The notes under the pieces: generated by a model | Seen by the model: only the letters and a program-made list of their open reading frames with translations | Told to the model about the DNA's origin: nothing | Database searches by the model: none | NCBI RefSeq assembly: GCF_015354505.1 | Contig: NZ_JACAFP010000007.1 | Coordinates: 223,111 to 287,110, forward strand | DNA length: 64,000 nt | Source of the DNA: Microbacterium sp. UFMG61 | Lineage (GTDB): Bacteria > Actinomycetota > Actinomycetes > Actinomycetales > Microbacteriaceae | Direction of reading: 5' to 3' | Program-made: the position numbers and the translations under genes | Shown: positions 29,690 to 39,825 of the stretch, piece by piece | Numbering within the stretch: position 1 is the stretch's first letter | How the letters are laid out: each line of letters starts with the position of its first letter

Positions 29690-30100
29690 TCAGGCTGCTC
29701 GGCGATCCCGCGACTTCTCGACCTTCTTGCGCAGGAAGATCAAGGGCAGCAGCACACTGCCGACGGCGGTGACGAGCCAGACGATCACGGCTCCGAGCAG
29801 CCAGCCGGTGACATCGACGATGCGCAGACCCCCGATGGGCAGCAGCACCACGATGACGAGGGCGATGAGCGTCGAGAAGATCCCGATCCCGCCCATCAGC
29901 ACGGGTGCGTAGCGGTCGGCGATCTTGCTGACCCAGGGCGCCAGCACGCTCTGAAGCACGGCGAAGATGACGATGCAGACGACGAAGCCCCACCACTTGT
30001 CCCACTGGATCTGGAATCCGTCGAGGAGGAGGTCCGCGGCGATGAGGCCGAGACCGGCGGACACGACGTACATGAGAGCGCGGAACAGGAACGTGATCAC
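29690..30100 (-). CDS. phage-holin-family (YvlD-like) four-helix membrane protein
   Basis: A 136-residue protein with four predicted membrane helices and a basic C-terminus (RKKVEKSRDRRAA). It resembles the widespread chromosomal YvlD/superfamily IV holin-like proteins; the name does not imply a prophage, and no phage genes are nearby. The function is unknown. It converges on cysE with 15 bp between stops. Confidence 0.7.
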   Translation of the reverse strand: MITFLFRALMYVVSAGLGLIAADLLLDGFQIQWDKWWGFVVCIVIFAVLQSVLAPWVSKIADRYAPVLMGGIGIFSTLIALVIVVLLPIGGLRIVDVTGWLLGAVIVWLVTAVGSVLLPLIFLRKKVEKSRDRRAA

Positions 30101-30130
30101 GCGCTGAGCATATCGCCCCTCGCGCAGGGC

Positions 30131-30163
30131 AGCGGGGAACCGGACTGGCCCCGGTTCCCCGCT
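30131..30163 (-). terminator. terminator after the citrate-type transporter
   Basis: AGCGGGGAACCGG at 30131-30143 pairs perfectly with its complement at 30151-30163, a 13-bp stem and seven-base loop, 47 bp past the transporter stop and before the next gene on the same strand. Confidence 0.75.
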
Positions 30164-30209
30164 GTCGCATCACCGTGCAGGAATAGCGGTCACCTCGCAG
30201 CGCTGTCGC

Positions 30210-31754
30210 TCACTGGGCCACGAAGAACGGGATCGCACCGGACAGGATGCCGATTCCCAGCATCACAAGAGACACCACCGTCGCCCGCCACAGCACCTTC
30301 CGGTGATGGTCGCCGAGGTTCACGCTCGCGAGCGAGACCAGCAGCAGGATCGCGGGCACGAGCGGGCTCTGCAGATGCACGGGCTGCCCGATGATCGACG
30401 CACGCGCCATCTCGACCGGATCGATTCCGAATGCCGCGGCGCTCTGCGCCAGCACCGGGAGGATGCCGAAGTAGAACGCGTCGTTCGACATGAAGAAGGT
30501 GAACGGGATCGACAGCAGACCGGTGATGGGAGCGAGGAACGGCCCGAGCGCGGGAGGGAGGACGTCGGTGATCCACGTGGCCATCGCATCGACCATCCCG
30601 GTGCCTGAGAGGACGCCGACGAGGACGCCCGCGGCGATCACCATCGACACGACGCCCACGATGCTGGGCGCGTGCGCGACGATCTCGGATGCCTGGTCCT
30701 TGATGCCCCGGAAGTTCACCAGAAGCGCGACGGCGGCGCCGACCATGAAGACGTACGGGAGCGGCATGATGTCGATCACCAGCAGAACCATGACGGCGAC
30801 CGTGAGCGCCAGGTTGAACCAGATGAGCCGGGGCCGCAGCGTCGGCCGCGCGGGGTCGAGCATCGTGTCGGCCATGGCGGTGTCCGCGAGATCGACGCTC
30901 GCTGCGGAGACGGGACCGCGTCCTCCCGCGACGACGACGATGTTGCCGGTGCGCAGCGCTGCTCGTGCTCCGGGCTGCGCGTCGGACCCGCGGAAGAGCT
31001 TCGGCACCGTCGACAGCGCGCCACCGTCGCCACCCGTGAACGATGCGGAGGTGTCGAGACGCCCGATGCGACGACGCTCCCCCAATCCGAGCATCCAGGC
31101 GAATCCGAGTGCCACGAGGATGCCGACACCGAGCGCCGGGAGCATCGGCACGAAGATGTCGGTCGGCTGCAGCCCGAGTGCCGTCGCTGCGCGCACCGTC
31201 GGTCCGCCCCACGGCACGATGTTCAGGGTGCCGTTCATGAGTCCCGCGACACAGGTGAGGACCACCGGACTCATCCCGAGCCGGAGGTAGATCGGCAGCA
31301 TGGCCGAGGTCGTGATGATGAACGTGGTGGAGCCGTCGCCGTCGAGCGACACGGCGCCTGCGAGGATCGCGGTGCCGAGCACGACCTTCGCGGGATCGTC
31401 GCCGAGCAGCCGGGTGATCATGCGGATGAGCGGGTCGAAGAGTCCGACGTCGATCATGATGCCGAAGAACATGATCGCGAACATCAGCAGGGCGGCCGTC
31501 GGAGCCATGGTGGCGATCGAGTCGAGGATCATGTCGCCGAGTCCGAGCCCCGCACCGGCGAACAGGCCGAACACGGTCGGGACGAGGATCAACGCAACCA
31601 TCGGCGTGAGGCGTTTGGTCATGATGAGCGTCATGAACGCCAGAACCATCGTGAACCCGAGGAGGACGAGCAGCCACTCCGGCGGCACGAACGCCACGTC
31701 GTACGTGGGTGCCTCTTCTGCGGCCATGAACAGGCCGGTGAGTGCGTCGGGCAT
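30210..31754 (-). CDS. CitMHS-family citrate/metal transporter
   Basis: A 514-residue polytopic membrane protein with about twelve helices. It matches the CitMHS family, which imports citrate complexed with a divalent metal. Recognisable blocks are LDGDGSTTFIITTSAMLPIYLRLGMSP, MNGTLNIVPWGGPTVRAA (the loop rich in Asn/Gly) and SNDAFYFGILPVLAQSAAAFGI. A long cytoplasmic loop occupies residues about 230-300. ATG 31754 has GGAG seven bases upstream. It is divergent from a CitA/CitB-type two-component system that very likely controls it. Confidence 0.88.
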   Translation of the reverse strand: MPDALTGLFMAAEEAPTYDVAFVPPEWLLVLLGFTMVLAFMTLIMTKRLTPMVALILVPTVFGLFAGAGLGLGDMILDSIATMAPTAALLMFAIMFFGIMIDVGLFDPLIRMITRLLGDDPAKVVLGTAILAGAVSLDGDGSTTFIITTSAMLPIYLRLGMSPVVLTCVAGLMNGTLNIVPWGGPTVRAATALGLQPTDIFVPMLPALGVGILVALGFAWMLGLGERRRIGRLDTSASFTGGDGGALSTVPKLFRGSDAQPGARAALRTGNIVVVAGGRGPVSAASVDLADTAMADTMLDPARPTLRPRLIWFNLALTVAVMVLLVIDIMPLPYVFMVGAAVALLVNFRGIKDQASEIVAHAPSIVGVVSMVIAAGVLVGVLSGTGMVDAMATWITDVLPPALGPFLAPITGLLSIPFTFFMSNDAFYFGILPVLAQSAAAFGIDPVEMARASIIGQPVHLQSPLVPAILLLVSLASVNLGDHHRKVLWRATVVSLVMLGIGILSGAIPFFVAQ

Positions 31755-31899
31755 ACGGTGACTCCTTCGTCGTCGCACCGTCGTCTGCGACGGATCCTGA
31801 CGAGACTAGGCAATCCGTCGCACACGGGTGCGGTATCCCGCATTCCCTGCCGTTATGCGCGTAGCGTGACTTCTGCGCATATTGCGCGAAGGGAGCTCC
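31755..31899. promoter_or_regulatory. divergent control region of the citrate-type transporter and two-component system
   Basis: This 145-bp spacer carries ATGCGC at 31855-31860 and its inverse GCGCAT at 31875-31880, two helical turns apart. A further TGCGCG follows at 31883-31888. They are candidates for response-regulator sites. The assignment rests only on symmetry and position. Confidence 0.35.
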
Positions 31900-33549
31900 A
31901 TGTCGACGACGACCAGACCGCGATTCGCGACCCGGGCGCTGCTGCTGCACCTCGCGACGGTCGCCCTCGTCGTCGGTCTGTGCACGGGCGTCTACCTCAT
32001 GCTCGCCGTTCAGCAGCTGCGCGCCGAAGCCGAGGCCACCGCGCTCGGAATCGCGAGGACGCTCGCGGAGGATCCGGATGTACGGGCCGAGGTCACCCGG
32101 ATCTCCGCCGCGAACGACTCGCCCGATGCCGACGCGCTCCGGCGCGGCGACCTGCAGAGACTCGCCCTGGGCGTCGCGGACCGGACCGGCGCCCTGTTCG
32201 TCGTGATCACGGACGAAGACGGCATCCGTCTCGCCCACCCCACGAGCGCGAGGATCGGCGAGGTCGTGAGCACCCCCTTCGCGGAGGTCCTCGCAGGCAA
32301 TGAGGTCGTCGACTGGCAGACCGGCACGCTGGGCGAATCAGCGCGCGCCAAGGTCCCGGTCCTCGACGAGGACGGGACTCCCGTCGGAGAGATCAGCGTG
32401 GGGTTCGAGCGCGCGGGTGTCTTCGACGATCTTCCGCCGCTGCTCACCGTGATCGGCCTCACCGCCGCCGGGTCACTGACTCTGGCAATACTCACTTTCC
32501 TGCTGCTCCGTCGCCGATGGGAGCGCCTGACGCTCGGCGTGCAGCCCGAGGAGCTCGTGGCACTGGTGCAGAACCAGACCGCTGTGCTGAACGGCGTCGA
32601 CGACGGCGTTCTCGCCATCGACACGAACGGGATCGTGCGGGTGAGCAACGACGCCGCGAACCGGATGCTGGGTCTCGACTCGCCGATCGGGCGCCCACTC
32701 GTCGATTTCGCACTCCCTGCCACCGTTCTCGAGGCTGTCCGTGTCAGCCGGACTCGATCCAGCGCGGTGGTGGATGAACGCGTGCTGTACCTCGACTCGC
32801 GCCCCGTCGTGCGTGCCGGACGCTCCCTCGGCGACGTGCTCATCATCCGCGACCGCACCGACCTGATCGCCCTGACGGAGAGGCTGGAGACGGTCCGCAC
32901 CATGACCGCCGCACTCCGCGTGCAGCGCCACGAGTTCGCGAACCGCATGCACGTCGCGGCGGGCCTGATCGACGCCGAGAGAGTTCCGGACGCAAGGGCG
33001 TTTCTCGGCGAGCTCGTCGAACGCGGGTCCGTGGCATTCCCCGTCGACGGTCTGGACGCTCTGAACGATCCGTTCCTGCACTCCTTCCTCGGCGCCAAAG
33101 GCGTCGAAGCGGGTGAGCGGGGCGTCGCACTGCGCATCGCAGACTCGAGCCAGCTCATCGGCAGCGTCGCCGAACCCGAAGACGTCGCCGCGGTGCTGGG
33201 CAACCTCGTCGACAACGCGGTCACGGCGGCCGTCTCCGGATCACGTATGCCCCGCTGGGTCGAGGTGGCGGTGTTCAGCGACGGTGACGCGCTCGTGTTC
33301 ACGGTGGCGGACTCCGGCCCCGGTCTCGGCGACGTCGACCCGCTGTCACCCCGAGCACCGGAAGACGAAGCGGAGGATCGCGTGCACGGGCACGGCCTCG
33401 GCCTTCCGCTCTCTCGCGAGATCGCCCGCCGAGGGAACGGCGATCTCTGGATCATCGACCGCGGCGGCACCGAGCACGGCGCGGTGTTCGCCGCTCGTCT
33501 GTGCGGCGCCGTCTCCGACACGACCACGACCTTCGAGGAAAGACCATGA
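31900..33549 (+). CDS. sensor histidine kinase, CitA/DcuS type
   Basis: A 549-residue membrane sensor. Helix 1 is near residues 15-35, then an extracellular PAS-like sensor domain (about 40-180), helix 2 (about 185-210), a cytoplasmic PAS domain (220-320), the phospho-accepting histidine in RVQRHEFANRMHVAAGLID, and an ATPase domain with GNLVDNAVTAA, VADSGPGLGD and HGHGLGLPLSREIARR. These are the features of citrate and C4-dicarboxylate sensors. ATG 31900 follows GAAGGGAG. The regulator gene overlaps its end (ATGA). Confidence 0.92.
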   Translation: MSTTTRPRFATRALLLHLATVALVVGLCTGVYLMLAVQQLRAEAEATALGIARTLAEDPDVRAEVTRISAANDSPDADALRRGDLQRLALGVADRTGALFVVITDEDGIRLAHPTSARIGEVVSTPFAEVLAGNEVVDWQTGTLGESARAKVPVLDEDGTPVGEISVGFERAGVFDDLPPLLTVIGLTAAGSLTLAILTFLLLRRRWERLTLGVQPEELVALVQNQTAVLNGVDDGVLAIDTNGIVRVSNDAANRMLGLDSPIGRPLVDFALPATVLEAVRVSRTRSSAVVDERVLYLDSRPVVRAGRSLGDVLIIRDRTDLIALTERLETVRTMTAALRVQRHEFANRMHVAAGLIDAERVPDARAFLGELVERGSVAFPVDGLDALNDPFLHSFLGAKGVEAGERGVALRIADSSQLIGSVAEPEDVAAVLGNLVDNAVTAAVSGSRMPRWVEVAVFSDGDALVFTVADSGPGLGDVDPLSPRAPEDEAEDRVHGHGLGLPLSREIARRGNGDLWIIDRGGTEHGAVFAARLCGAVSDTTTTFEERP

Positions 33550-34199
33550 CCGAGCCCCTCCGCGTTCTCATACTCGACGACGACTTCCGCGTCGGACAGC
33601 TGCATCAGACCATCGTCGACGAGCAGCCCGGCTTCGCGGCTCTCGATCCCGTGCGCTCCGTCACCGAGGCGGGAGACGCCATCGTGTCACTGCGCCCCGA
33701 TCTGCTTCTGGCCGACGTCTTCCTGCCCGACGGCGACGGCATCTCTCTGGTCAGGGACACCTCGGTCGATACCATCCTGATCTCGGCGGCCGACGACGCG
33801 CCGACCGTACGCCGCGCGCTCAGATCGGGAGCCGTCGGATATCTGCGCAAGCCGTTCGAGAGGCGCGCGCTGACCGCGCTCCTCGAGCGCTACGCGCGAT
33901 ACCGGAATCTGATCGCCGGCGAGCGTCCGCTGCGCCAGGAGGATGTCGACCGCGCGCTCGCGATCCTGCACGGATCCGGCGAGCCGGTGTCCGTCTCCCG
34001 TTCGGCGACGGAGCAGTTGGTGCTCGCAGCGCTCGGCGACGGCGAAGCGTCAGCCGCCGAGGTCGGGGATCGCGTCGGAATCTCGCGCGCGACCGCCCAG
34101 CGTCATCTCGCGGCTCTGGCCGCGCGGACCGTCGTGGAGGTACGTCTGCGTTACGGAGCGACCGGTCGCCCCGAACACAGGTACGCCGCGCGCACCTGA
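33546..34199 (+). CDS. response regulator, CitB/DcuR type
   Basis: A 217-residue regulator. The receiver domain (residues 1-125) has the acidic pocket LILDDD, the phosphorylated Asp in LLLADVFLPDGDG and the Lys in LRKPF. The C-terminal helix-turn-helix, with AAEVGDRVGISRATAQRHLAAL near residues 170-192, is of the kind found in CitB-type regulators. Its start codon overlaps the kinase stop (ATGA), so the pair is translationally coupled. The likely target is the divergent CitMHS gene. Confidence 0.9.
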   Translation: MTEPLRVLILDDDFRVGQLHQTIVDEQPGFAALDPVRSVTEAGDAIVSLRPDLLLADVFLPDGDGISLVRDTSVDTILISAADDAPTVRRALRSGAVGYLRKPFERRALTALLERYARYRNLIAGERPLRQEDVDRALAILHGSGEPVSVSRSATEQLVLAALGDGEASAAEVGDRVGISRATAQRHLAALAARTVVEVRLRYGATGRPEHRYAART

Positions 34200-34200
34200 T

Positions 34201-34219
34201 CCGGCGCCGCAGGCGCCGG
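34201..34219. terminator. bidirectional hairpin between the response regulator gene and prfA
   Basis: CCGGCGCC at 34201-34208 pairs perfectly with GGCGCCGG at 34212-34219 around GCA. It lies between two convergent genes. Confidence 0.65.
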
Positions 34220-34242
34220 TCCTCGTCGCAGGCCTGTGCGGC

Positions 34243-35322
34243 TCAGGACTCGGAGCCGACCGCGGCAAGCCGGGCCTCTTCGTCGGCCTGGATCGCGCTC
34301 TCGATGATCGGCTCGAGCGCCCCGTCCATCACCTGGTCGAGGTTGTAGGCCTTGAACCCCGTGCGGTGGTCCGCGATGCGGTTCTCGGGGAAGTTGTACG
34401 TGCGGATGCGCTCCGAGCGGTCCATTCCCCGGATCTGCGACTTGCGGGCATCCGATGCCGCGGCGTCCAGCTCCTCCTGCTGCTTGGCGAGCAGCCGGGC
34501 GCGGAGCACGCGCATGGCCGCCTCGCGGTTCTGCAACTGCGACTTCTCGTTCTGCATCGAGACGACGATCCCGGTGGGCACATGTGTGATGCGCACTGCC
34601 GAGTCGGTCGTGTTCACCGACTGGCCGCCAGGACCCGAGGAGCGGAACACGTCGATCTTCAGATCGTTCTGATTGATCGCGATCTCATCCGGCTCATCGA
34701 CCTCGGGGAACACCAGCACACCGGTGGTCGAGGTGTGGATCCGTCCCTGCGACTCGGTCGCGGGCACACGCTGCACGCGGTGCACCCCGCCCTCGTACTT
34801 CAGGTGCGCCCAGACGCCCTGCGCCGGGTCGGTCGAGGACCCCTTGATGGCGACCTGGACGTCCTTGTAGCCGCCGAGGTCGGATTCGTTGCGTTCGAGC
34901 AGCTCAGTCTTCCAGCCCTTGGACGCCGCGTACTGGATGTACATGCGCAGCAGGTCGGCGGCGAACAGCGCGGACTCCGCGCCACCCTCCCCCGCCTTGA
35001 TCTCCATGATCACGTCTCGGGCGTCGTCAGGGTCGCGCGGGATGAGAAGACGCCGGAGCTTCTCCTGCGCCGCCTGAACCCCGTCTTCGAGGCCGGGGAC
35101 CTCATCGGCGAACGCCTCGTCCTCACGGGCGAGCTCGCGCGCAGCCTCGAGATCGTCGACAGCCGCCACCCAGGCATCGTGGGCGGAGACGATCCGAGAG
35201 AGCTCCGCGTAGCGACGGTTGACGCGCTTCGCCCGCGCGGCGTCGGCGTGCACCGCCGGGTCGGAGAGCTCCTCCTGCACCCGGCGATGCTCGTCGATCA
35301 GAGTCTGGACGGACTCGAACAC
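34243..35322 (-). CDS. prfA: peptide chain release factor 1
   Basis: A 359-residue release factor for UAA and UAG stop codons. The catalytic GGQ loop is in [20 protein letters not shown], and the domain II block [18 protein letters not shown] is typical. The stop-reading tripeptide lies in the loop [32 protein letters not shown], as seen around residues 165-195, rather than the SPF of RF2. The start is GTG 35322 (first residues VFESVQTL), 11 bp after rho. Its own substrate enzyme, prmC, is displaced by 6 kb. Confidence 0.96.
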   Translation of the reverse strand: MFESVQTLIDEHRRVQEELSDPAVHADAARAKRVNRRYAELSRIVSAHDAWVAAVDDLEAARELAREDEAFADEVPGLEDGVQAAQEKLRRLLIPRDPDDARDVIMEIKAGEGGAESALFAADLLRMYIQYAASKGWKTELLERNESDLGGYKDVQVAIKGSSTDPAQGVWAHLKYEGGVHRVQRVPATESQGRIHTSTTGVLVFPEVDEPDEIAINQNDLKIDVFRSSGPGGQSVNTTDSAVRITHVPTGIVVSMQNEKSQLQNREAAMRVLRARLLAKQQEELDAAASDARKSQIRGMDRSERIRTYNFPENRIADHRTGFKAYNLDQVMDGALEPIIESAIQADEEARLAAVGSES

Positions 35323-35333
35323 AGCGGATCCGC

Positions 35334-37325
35334 TCAGCGGATGTTGCTGTCGTGCCCGTGACCGCCCGCAGGCAGCGTCGGGATCGACTTCTGCATCTGC
35401 ACCAGGAACTCGACGTTCGAGTGGGTCTCCTTGAGCTTGCCCAGGACGACCTCGAGCGCCTGCTGCTGGTCGAGACCCGCGAGGGCGCGACGCAGCTTCC
35501 AGGTGATCTTGACCTCGTCGGCGGACAGCAGCATCTCTTCGCGACGCGTGCTCGACGCGTTCACGTCGACTGCCGGGAAGATGCGCTTGTCGGCGAGCTG
35601 GCGCGACAGGCGCAGCTCGCTGTTGCCGGTGCCCTTGAACTCCTCGAAGATGACCTCGTCCATCTTGGAGCCGGTCTCGACGAGAGCCGTGGCGAGGATC
35701 GTGAGGGATCCACCGTTCTCGATGTTGCGCGCGGCGCCGAAGAAGCGCTTGGGCGGGTACAGCGCGGAGGCATCGACACCACCCGAGAGCACACGTCCGG
35801 ATGCCGGAGCGGCGAGGTTGTACGCACGACCGAGACGCGTGATCGAGTCGAGCAGCACGACGACGTCGCGGCCCAGCTCGACGAGACGCTTAGCGCGCTC
35901 GATGGCGAGCTCGGCGACCGTGGTGTGGTCTTCCGCGGGGCGGTCGAAGGTCGAGGCGATGACCTCGCCCTTGACCGTGCGCTCCATGTCCGTGACCTCT
36001 TCGGGACGCTCGTCGACGAGCACGACCATGAGGTGGACCTCGGGGTTGTTCTGCGCGATCGCGTTGGCGATCTGCTGCAGGACGATCGTCTTGCCGGCCT
36101 TGGGCGGCGCGACGATGAGGCCGCGCTGGCCCTTGCCGATCGGAGCGACGAGATCGATGATCCGCTGGGTCAGCTTCTCGGGCACCGTCTCGAGACGCAG
36201 GCGCTCCTGCGGGTAGAGCGGCGTGAGCTTGCCGAATTCGACACGGGTGGCCGCGTCGTCGATCGAGAGGCCGTTGATCGAGTCGACCTTCACCAGGGCG
36301 TTGTACTTCTGACGTCCCTGCTGATCGCCTTCGCGCGGCTGCTTGATGGCTCCGACGATCGCGTCGCCCTTGCGCAGGTTGTACTTCTTGACCTGCCCGA
36401 GCGACACGTAGACGTCGCTGGGGCCGGCGAGGTAGCCGGTGGTGCGCACGAAGGCGTAGTTGTCGAGCACGTCGAGGATGCCCGCGATCGGGATCAGAAC
36501 GTCGTCCTCGCCGATCTCGGTGTCGAACTCGTCGGTCGGTGCTCCGCCGCGGCGCTTGTTGCGCTGACGGTTGCGGCCGTTGCCCGACGACTGGTCGTCA
36601 TCGGCCGGCGCGCTCTGCTGCTGCTCGGGCTGCGTCTGGGCGTTGCCGTTCTGACCGCGTCCGCGGTTGCGGCTGCGGTTGCGGTTGCGGCCGCGTCCGC
36701 CCTGCTCGTCGCCGTCAGCGGAGTCTCCCGACGCCTCGGCGCTCTGGTTCGATCCCTGACCGTTCTCGGCGGGCGCAGATTCAGCGGGCTTCTCGGCGGC
36801 GGGCGCCTCGGCCTCGGCTGCGGGCTTCTTGGCGGTGCGACGACCGCGGCTCGGCTTCTTCGGCTCGTCCGTGGACTCGCCTCCCTCGGGCGCGGAAGCC
36901 GCGGCCGGAGCGGAGGGGGCCTCTGCGGCAGCAGGTGCTGACGCAGCCTCGGACGATGCCTGCTCGGCCGGCGCAGCGGGAGCCTCGGCATCGGCCTTCT
37001 TGGCCCGGCTGCGGCGCGGGGCCTTGGCCTTCGGAGCCTCTGCGGCGGGCGCCTCGGCAGCGGCGGGTGCCGACTTCTCGGACGCCGGTGCGGAATCAGC
37101 CGCGGGCGCCGACTTCTCGGATGCAGACGCGGAATCCGTCGCGGCAGTCGCCTTCTCGGCCTTGGCGGCGGCGGTGGCGGTGGTCGCCCGGCGCGGGGCG
37201 CGCTTGCGTGGCGGCGCAGTCTCGGTGGCAGCGGCGCCGGAGGCGGCGTCGGAGCTGACGGACTTGGTCGGGGCCTCGGCAGCGGGCGCCGCCTGGTCGT
37301 TCTGGGTCTCGGAGAAATTCTCCAC
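35334..37325 (-). CDS. rho: transcription termination factor Rho, long actinobacterial form
   Basis: A 663-residue hexameric RNA helicase. Residues 1-270 are a low-complexity extension: first Ala/Glu/Pro/Lys-rich, then an Arg/Asn-rich stretch ([19 protein letters not shown]) likely to bind RNA. Then come the cold-shock-like RNA-binding domain ([27 protein letters not shown]) and the ATPase with P-loop [24 protein letters not shown] and [13 protein letters not shown]. The start GTG 37325 (VENFSETQ) is chosen for the GGGAG site six bases upstream; longer in-frame starts lack one. The extension is a known trait of high-GC Gram-positive Rho. Confidence 0.95.
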   Translation of the reverse strand: MENFSETQNDQAAPAAEAPTKSVSSDAASGAAATETAPPRKRAPRRATTATAAAKAEKATAATDSASASEKSAPAADSAPASEKSAPAAAEAPAAEAPKAKAPRRSRAKKADAEAPAAPAEQASSEAASAPAAAEAPSAPAAASAPEGGESTDEPKKPSRGRRTAKKPAAEAEAPAAEKPAESAPAENGQGSNQSAEASGDSADGDEQGGRGRNRNRSRNRGRGQNGNAQTQPEQQQSAPADDDQSSGNGRNRQRNKRRGGAPTDEFDTEIGEDDVLIPIAGILDVLDNYAFVRTTGYLAGPSDVYVSLGQVKKYNLRKGDAIVGAIKQPREGDQQGRQKYNALVKVDSINGLSIDDAATRVEFGKLTPLYPQERLRLETVPEKLTQRIIDLVAPIGKGQRGLIVAPPKAGKTIVLQQIANAIAQNNPEVHLMVVLVDERPEEVTDMERTVKGEVIASTFDRPAEDHTTVAELAIERAKRLVELGRDVVVLLDSITRLGRAYNLAAPASGRVLSGGVDASALYPPKRFFGAARNIENGGSLTILATALVETGSKMDEVIFEEFKGTGNSELRLSRQLADKRIFPAVDVNASSTRREEMLLSADEVKITWKLRRALAGLDQQQALEVVLGKLKETHSNVEFLVQMQKSIPTLPAGGHGHDSNIR

Positions 37326-37522
37326 GAGTACTCCCTCTTTGGTCTCGAAGACATGAGCGGTACGCGCACAACGGGTGCTGCGCGCGGTCGCACGGGCCGG
37401 CACTCGGTGCCGGCAAGCCTTGTCACCGGGCCGTCGAAGAGAACTGAGCTCTCAGAAGGATCAGTGCATCAGGGGTTCACGTGCGGGTCTTGCAGAGTTG
37501 CAATGGGGCCAGATTCACGCAG

Positions 37523-38458
37523 TTACGTGGAGCCCTCCGCTCGGTTCCCCACTGTACCACCACGCACGTCGACTGCGAGCAGCAGCGCCTCCCACGGGGT
37601 GTCGGTGGTGGCCTCGGCCAGTTCCACGGCTTCCTGGCGACTTCCCGGGCCGTCGGCCAGCACGAGCACGCTGGGCCCTGCACCCGAGACGACGGCGGCG
37701 AATCCGGCGCTCCGCAGCGTCTGCACGAGACGCTGCGTCTCGGGCATGGCCTCGGCGCGGTAGTCCTGGTGAAGTCGGTCGGCGGTGGCGTCGAGCAGCA
37801 GCTCAGGGCTCTGCATCAGAGCTGCGATCAGCAGAGCCGAGCGCGAGACGTTGAACACCGCATCCTCCGTCGAGACGTGGGGCGGCTGCAGCGACCGCGC
37901 CTTCGACGTCGACATCGTGTACGACGGCACGAGCACCAGCGGCGAGACGCCGCGGTGCACGAGAAGCTTCTTGTGCTGCGGACCGCGCTCCCCCACCCAT
38001 GCGATCGTCAGTCCGCCGAACAGCGCCGGTGCGACGTTGTCGGGGTGGCCCTCGATCTCGGTGGCGAGTCGCAGCATGTCGGCGTCGCTGATCTCGACAT
38101 CGCCCTCGAGCAGCCCCTTGGCCGCGAGGATCCCGGCGGTCACGGCGGCTCCCGAGGATCCGAGGCCCCGCCCGTGCGGCACACCGTTCTCCGCGACGAT
38201 CCGGAGACCCGGAACCGGGCGCTCCACATCCGCGTAGACATGCGCGATCGTCCGCACGATCAGGTTCGACTCATCGCGCGGGATCTCGCTCGCGCCCGAG
38301 CCGGTGACCTCGATCTCCAGTTCCCCCGCGGGGAGCTCGGTCACGAGCAGAGTGTCGTAGACGCTGAGCGCGAGCCCGAGGGTGTCGAACCCCGGGCCGA
38401 GGTTGGCGCTGGTGGCCGGTACGGTCACTTCGACCGCGCGCCCTGTCGTCACCGTCAC
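37523..38458 (-). CDS. thrB: homoserine kinase
   Basis: A 311-residue GHMP-family kinase phosphorylating homoserine for threonine synthesis. Motifs: VTVPATSANLGPGFDTLGLAL at the N-terminus, the ATP loop GVPHGRGLGSSGAAVTAG, and the C-terminal AVVSGAGPSVLVLA. The start GTG 38458 overlaps the hom stop (GTGA). In many relatives threonine synthase lies between hom and thrB; it is absent here. The 197 bp between thrB and rho hold no gene that I can support and should contain the rho promoter. Confidence 0.95.
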   Translation of the reverse strand: MTVTTGRAVEVTVPATSANLGPGFDTLGLALSVYDTLLVTELPAGELEIEVTGSGASEIPRDESNLIVRTIAHVYADVERPVPGLRIVAENGVPHGRGLGSSGAAVTAGILAAKGLLEGDVEISDADMLRLATEIEGHPDNVAPALFGGLTIAWVGERGPQHKKLLVHRGVSPLVLVPSYTMSTSKARSLQPPHVSTEDAVFNVSRSALLIAALMQSPELLLDATADRLHQDYRAEAMPETQRLVQTLRSAGFAAVVSGAGPSVLVLADGPGSRQEAVELAEATTDTPWEALLLAVDVRGGTVGNRAEGST

Positions 38459-39762
38459 TCGCCTTCCACGCGCAGCACGGAGACCACGCGCTCGACGACC
38501 GAACTCTCGGCCAGTGCGGCGACGGTCTCGCTCAGGGCCTGATCGGTGGCTCGGTGGGTGCCGATGACGAGGCGGGCGGTGGTCTCGTCCTCTCCCTCGA
38601 CGGTCTGCACCACGGTCGCGACCGAGACGCCGCCGTCGCTGAGGATGCCGGCGACAGTCGCGAGCACGCCGGGCGCATCCGACACCTCAAGGGTGACCTG
38701 GTAGCGGGTCGTGACGTGTCCGATCGGGACGACGGGCAGATTGGCCCGCGTCGACTCTCCGACGCCGACCCCGCCGGCGATGTGGCGACGAGCGGCCGAC
38801 ACGACGTCGCCGAGCACGGCCGAGGCGGTCTGCACCCCGCCGGCACCTGCGCCGTAGAACATCAGGGATCCGGCGGCCTCGGCCTCGACGAACACCGCGT
38901 TGTTGGCGCCGTGCACGGCGGCGAGCGGGTGGCTCTGCGGGATGAGCGCCGGGTACACGCGCACGGAGATGGACTCGGTGCCGTTCGCCTCGATGCGCTC
39001 GCACACGGCGAGCAGCTTGATCACGAAGCCCGCCGCACGAGCCTCTTCGATCATCGATGCCGTGACCGAGGTGATGCCCTCGCGATACACGGCGTCGAGC
39101 GGGACCGCGGTGTGGAAGGCGAGGCTGGCGAGGATCGCGGCCTTCTGCGCCGCGTCGAAGCCCTCGACATCGGCGGTCGGGTCGGCTTCGGCGTATCCCA
39201 GACGCTGCGCGTCGGCGAGCACGTCACCGAAGTCGGCACCCTCGGTCTCCATGCGGTCGAGGATGTAGTTCGTCGTGCCGTTCACGATGCCCATGATGCG
39301 CACGACGCGGTCGCCCGCGAGCGAGTCGCGCAGCGGTCGGATGATCGGGATCGCTCCGGCGGCGGCGGCCTCGTAGTAGACGGATGCGCCGACACGGTCT
39401 GCCGCTTCGAAGAGCTCGGGGCCGTGTGTGGCGAGGAGGGCCTTGTTCGCCGTGACGACATCGGCGCCGGATCCGATCGCCTGCAGGATGCTCGTGCGGG
39501 CGGGCTCGATGCCGCCGATGAGCTCGATCACGATGTCCGACCCGAGGATCAGCGACTCGGCGTCGGTCGTGAACAGCTCCTTCGGCAGATCGGTGTCGCG
39601 AGGGGCGTCGAGGTTGCGCACAGCGATGCCTGCCAGCTCGAGCGATGCGCCCGCGCGGTCCGCGAGCTCGTCGCCGTGGCGCAGCAGGAGTGCGGCGACC
39701 TGGGAGCCGACCGCTCCGGCGCCCAGCAGCGCCACGCGAAGTCGTCGGTACTCAGTCGTCAT
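38455..39762 (-). CDS. hom: homoserine dehydrogenase
   Basis: A 435-residue NAD(P)H-dependent reductase making homoserine from aspartate semialdehyde. The Rossmann motif is LLGAGAVGSQVAALLL. Catalytic blocks are VTANKALLATHG and GIVNGTTNYILDRMETEGADFGDVLADAQ (residues near 160-190). A C-terminal ACT domain (about 350-430), with APGVLATVAGILSDGGVSVATV, suggests threonine feedback. It is preceded by a strong GGAG site and translationally coupled to thrB. Confidence 0.96.
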   Translation of the reverse strand: MTTEYRRLRVALLGAGAVGSQVAALLLRHGDELADRAGASLELAGIAVRNLDAPRDTDLPKELFTTDAESLILGSDIVIELIGGIEPARTSILQAIGSGADVVTANKALLATHGPELFEAADRVGASVYYEAAAAGAIPIIRPLRDSLAGDRVVRIMGIVNGTTNYILDRMETEGADFGDVLADAQRLGYAEADPTADVEGFDAAQKAAILASLAFHTAVPLDAVYREGITSVTASMIEEARAAGFVIKLLAVCERIEANGTESISVRVYPALIPQSHPLAAVHGANNAVFVEAEAAGSLMFYGAGAGGVQTASAVLGDVVSAARRHIAGGVGVGESTRANLPVVPIGHVTTRYQVTLEVSDAPGVLATVAGILSDGGVSVATVVQTVEGEDETTARLVIGTHRATDQALSETVAALAESSVVERVVSVLRVEGE

Positions 39763-39825
39763 TGCTTCTCCTTCGGAGGGTGGTTCGGTGATGCATCATC
39801 GGATCGCGCGGGTCGCGGATCCGAC

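Noticed and set aside
29690..30100. Holin-like gene as evidence of a prophage
   Set aside because: No other phage gene is near, and this family is widespread in bacterial chromosomes.
31861..31899. Earlier start (TTG 31882) for the CitA-type kinase
   Set aside because: It would overlap the GAAGGGAG ribosome site that fits ATG 31900 well.
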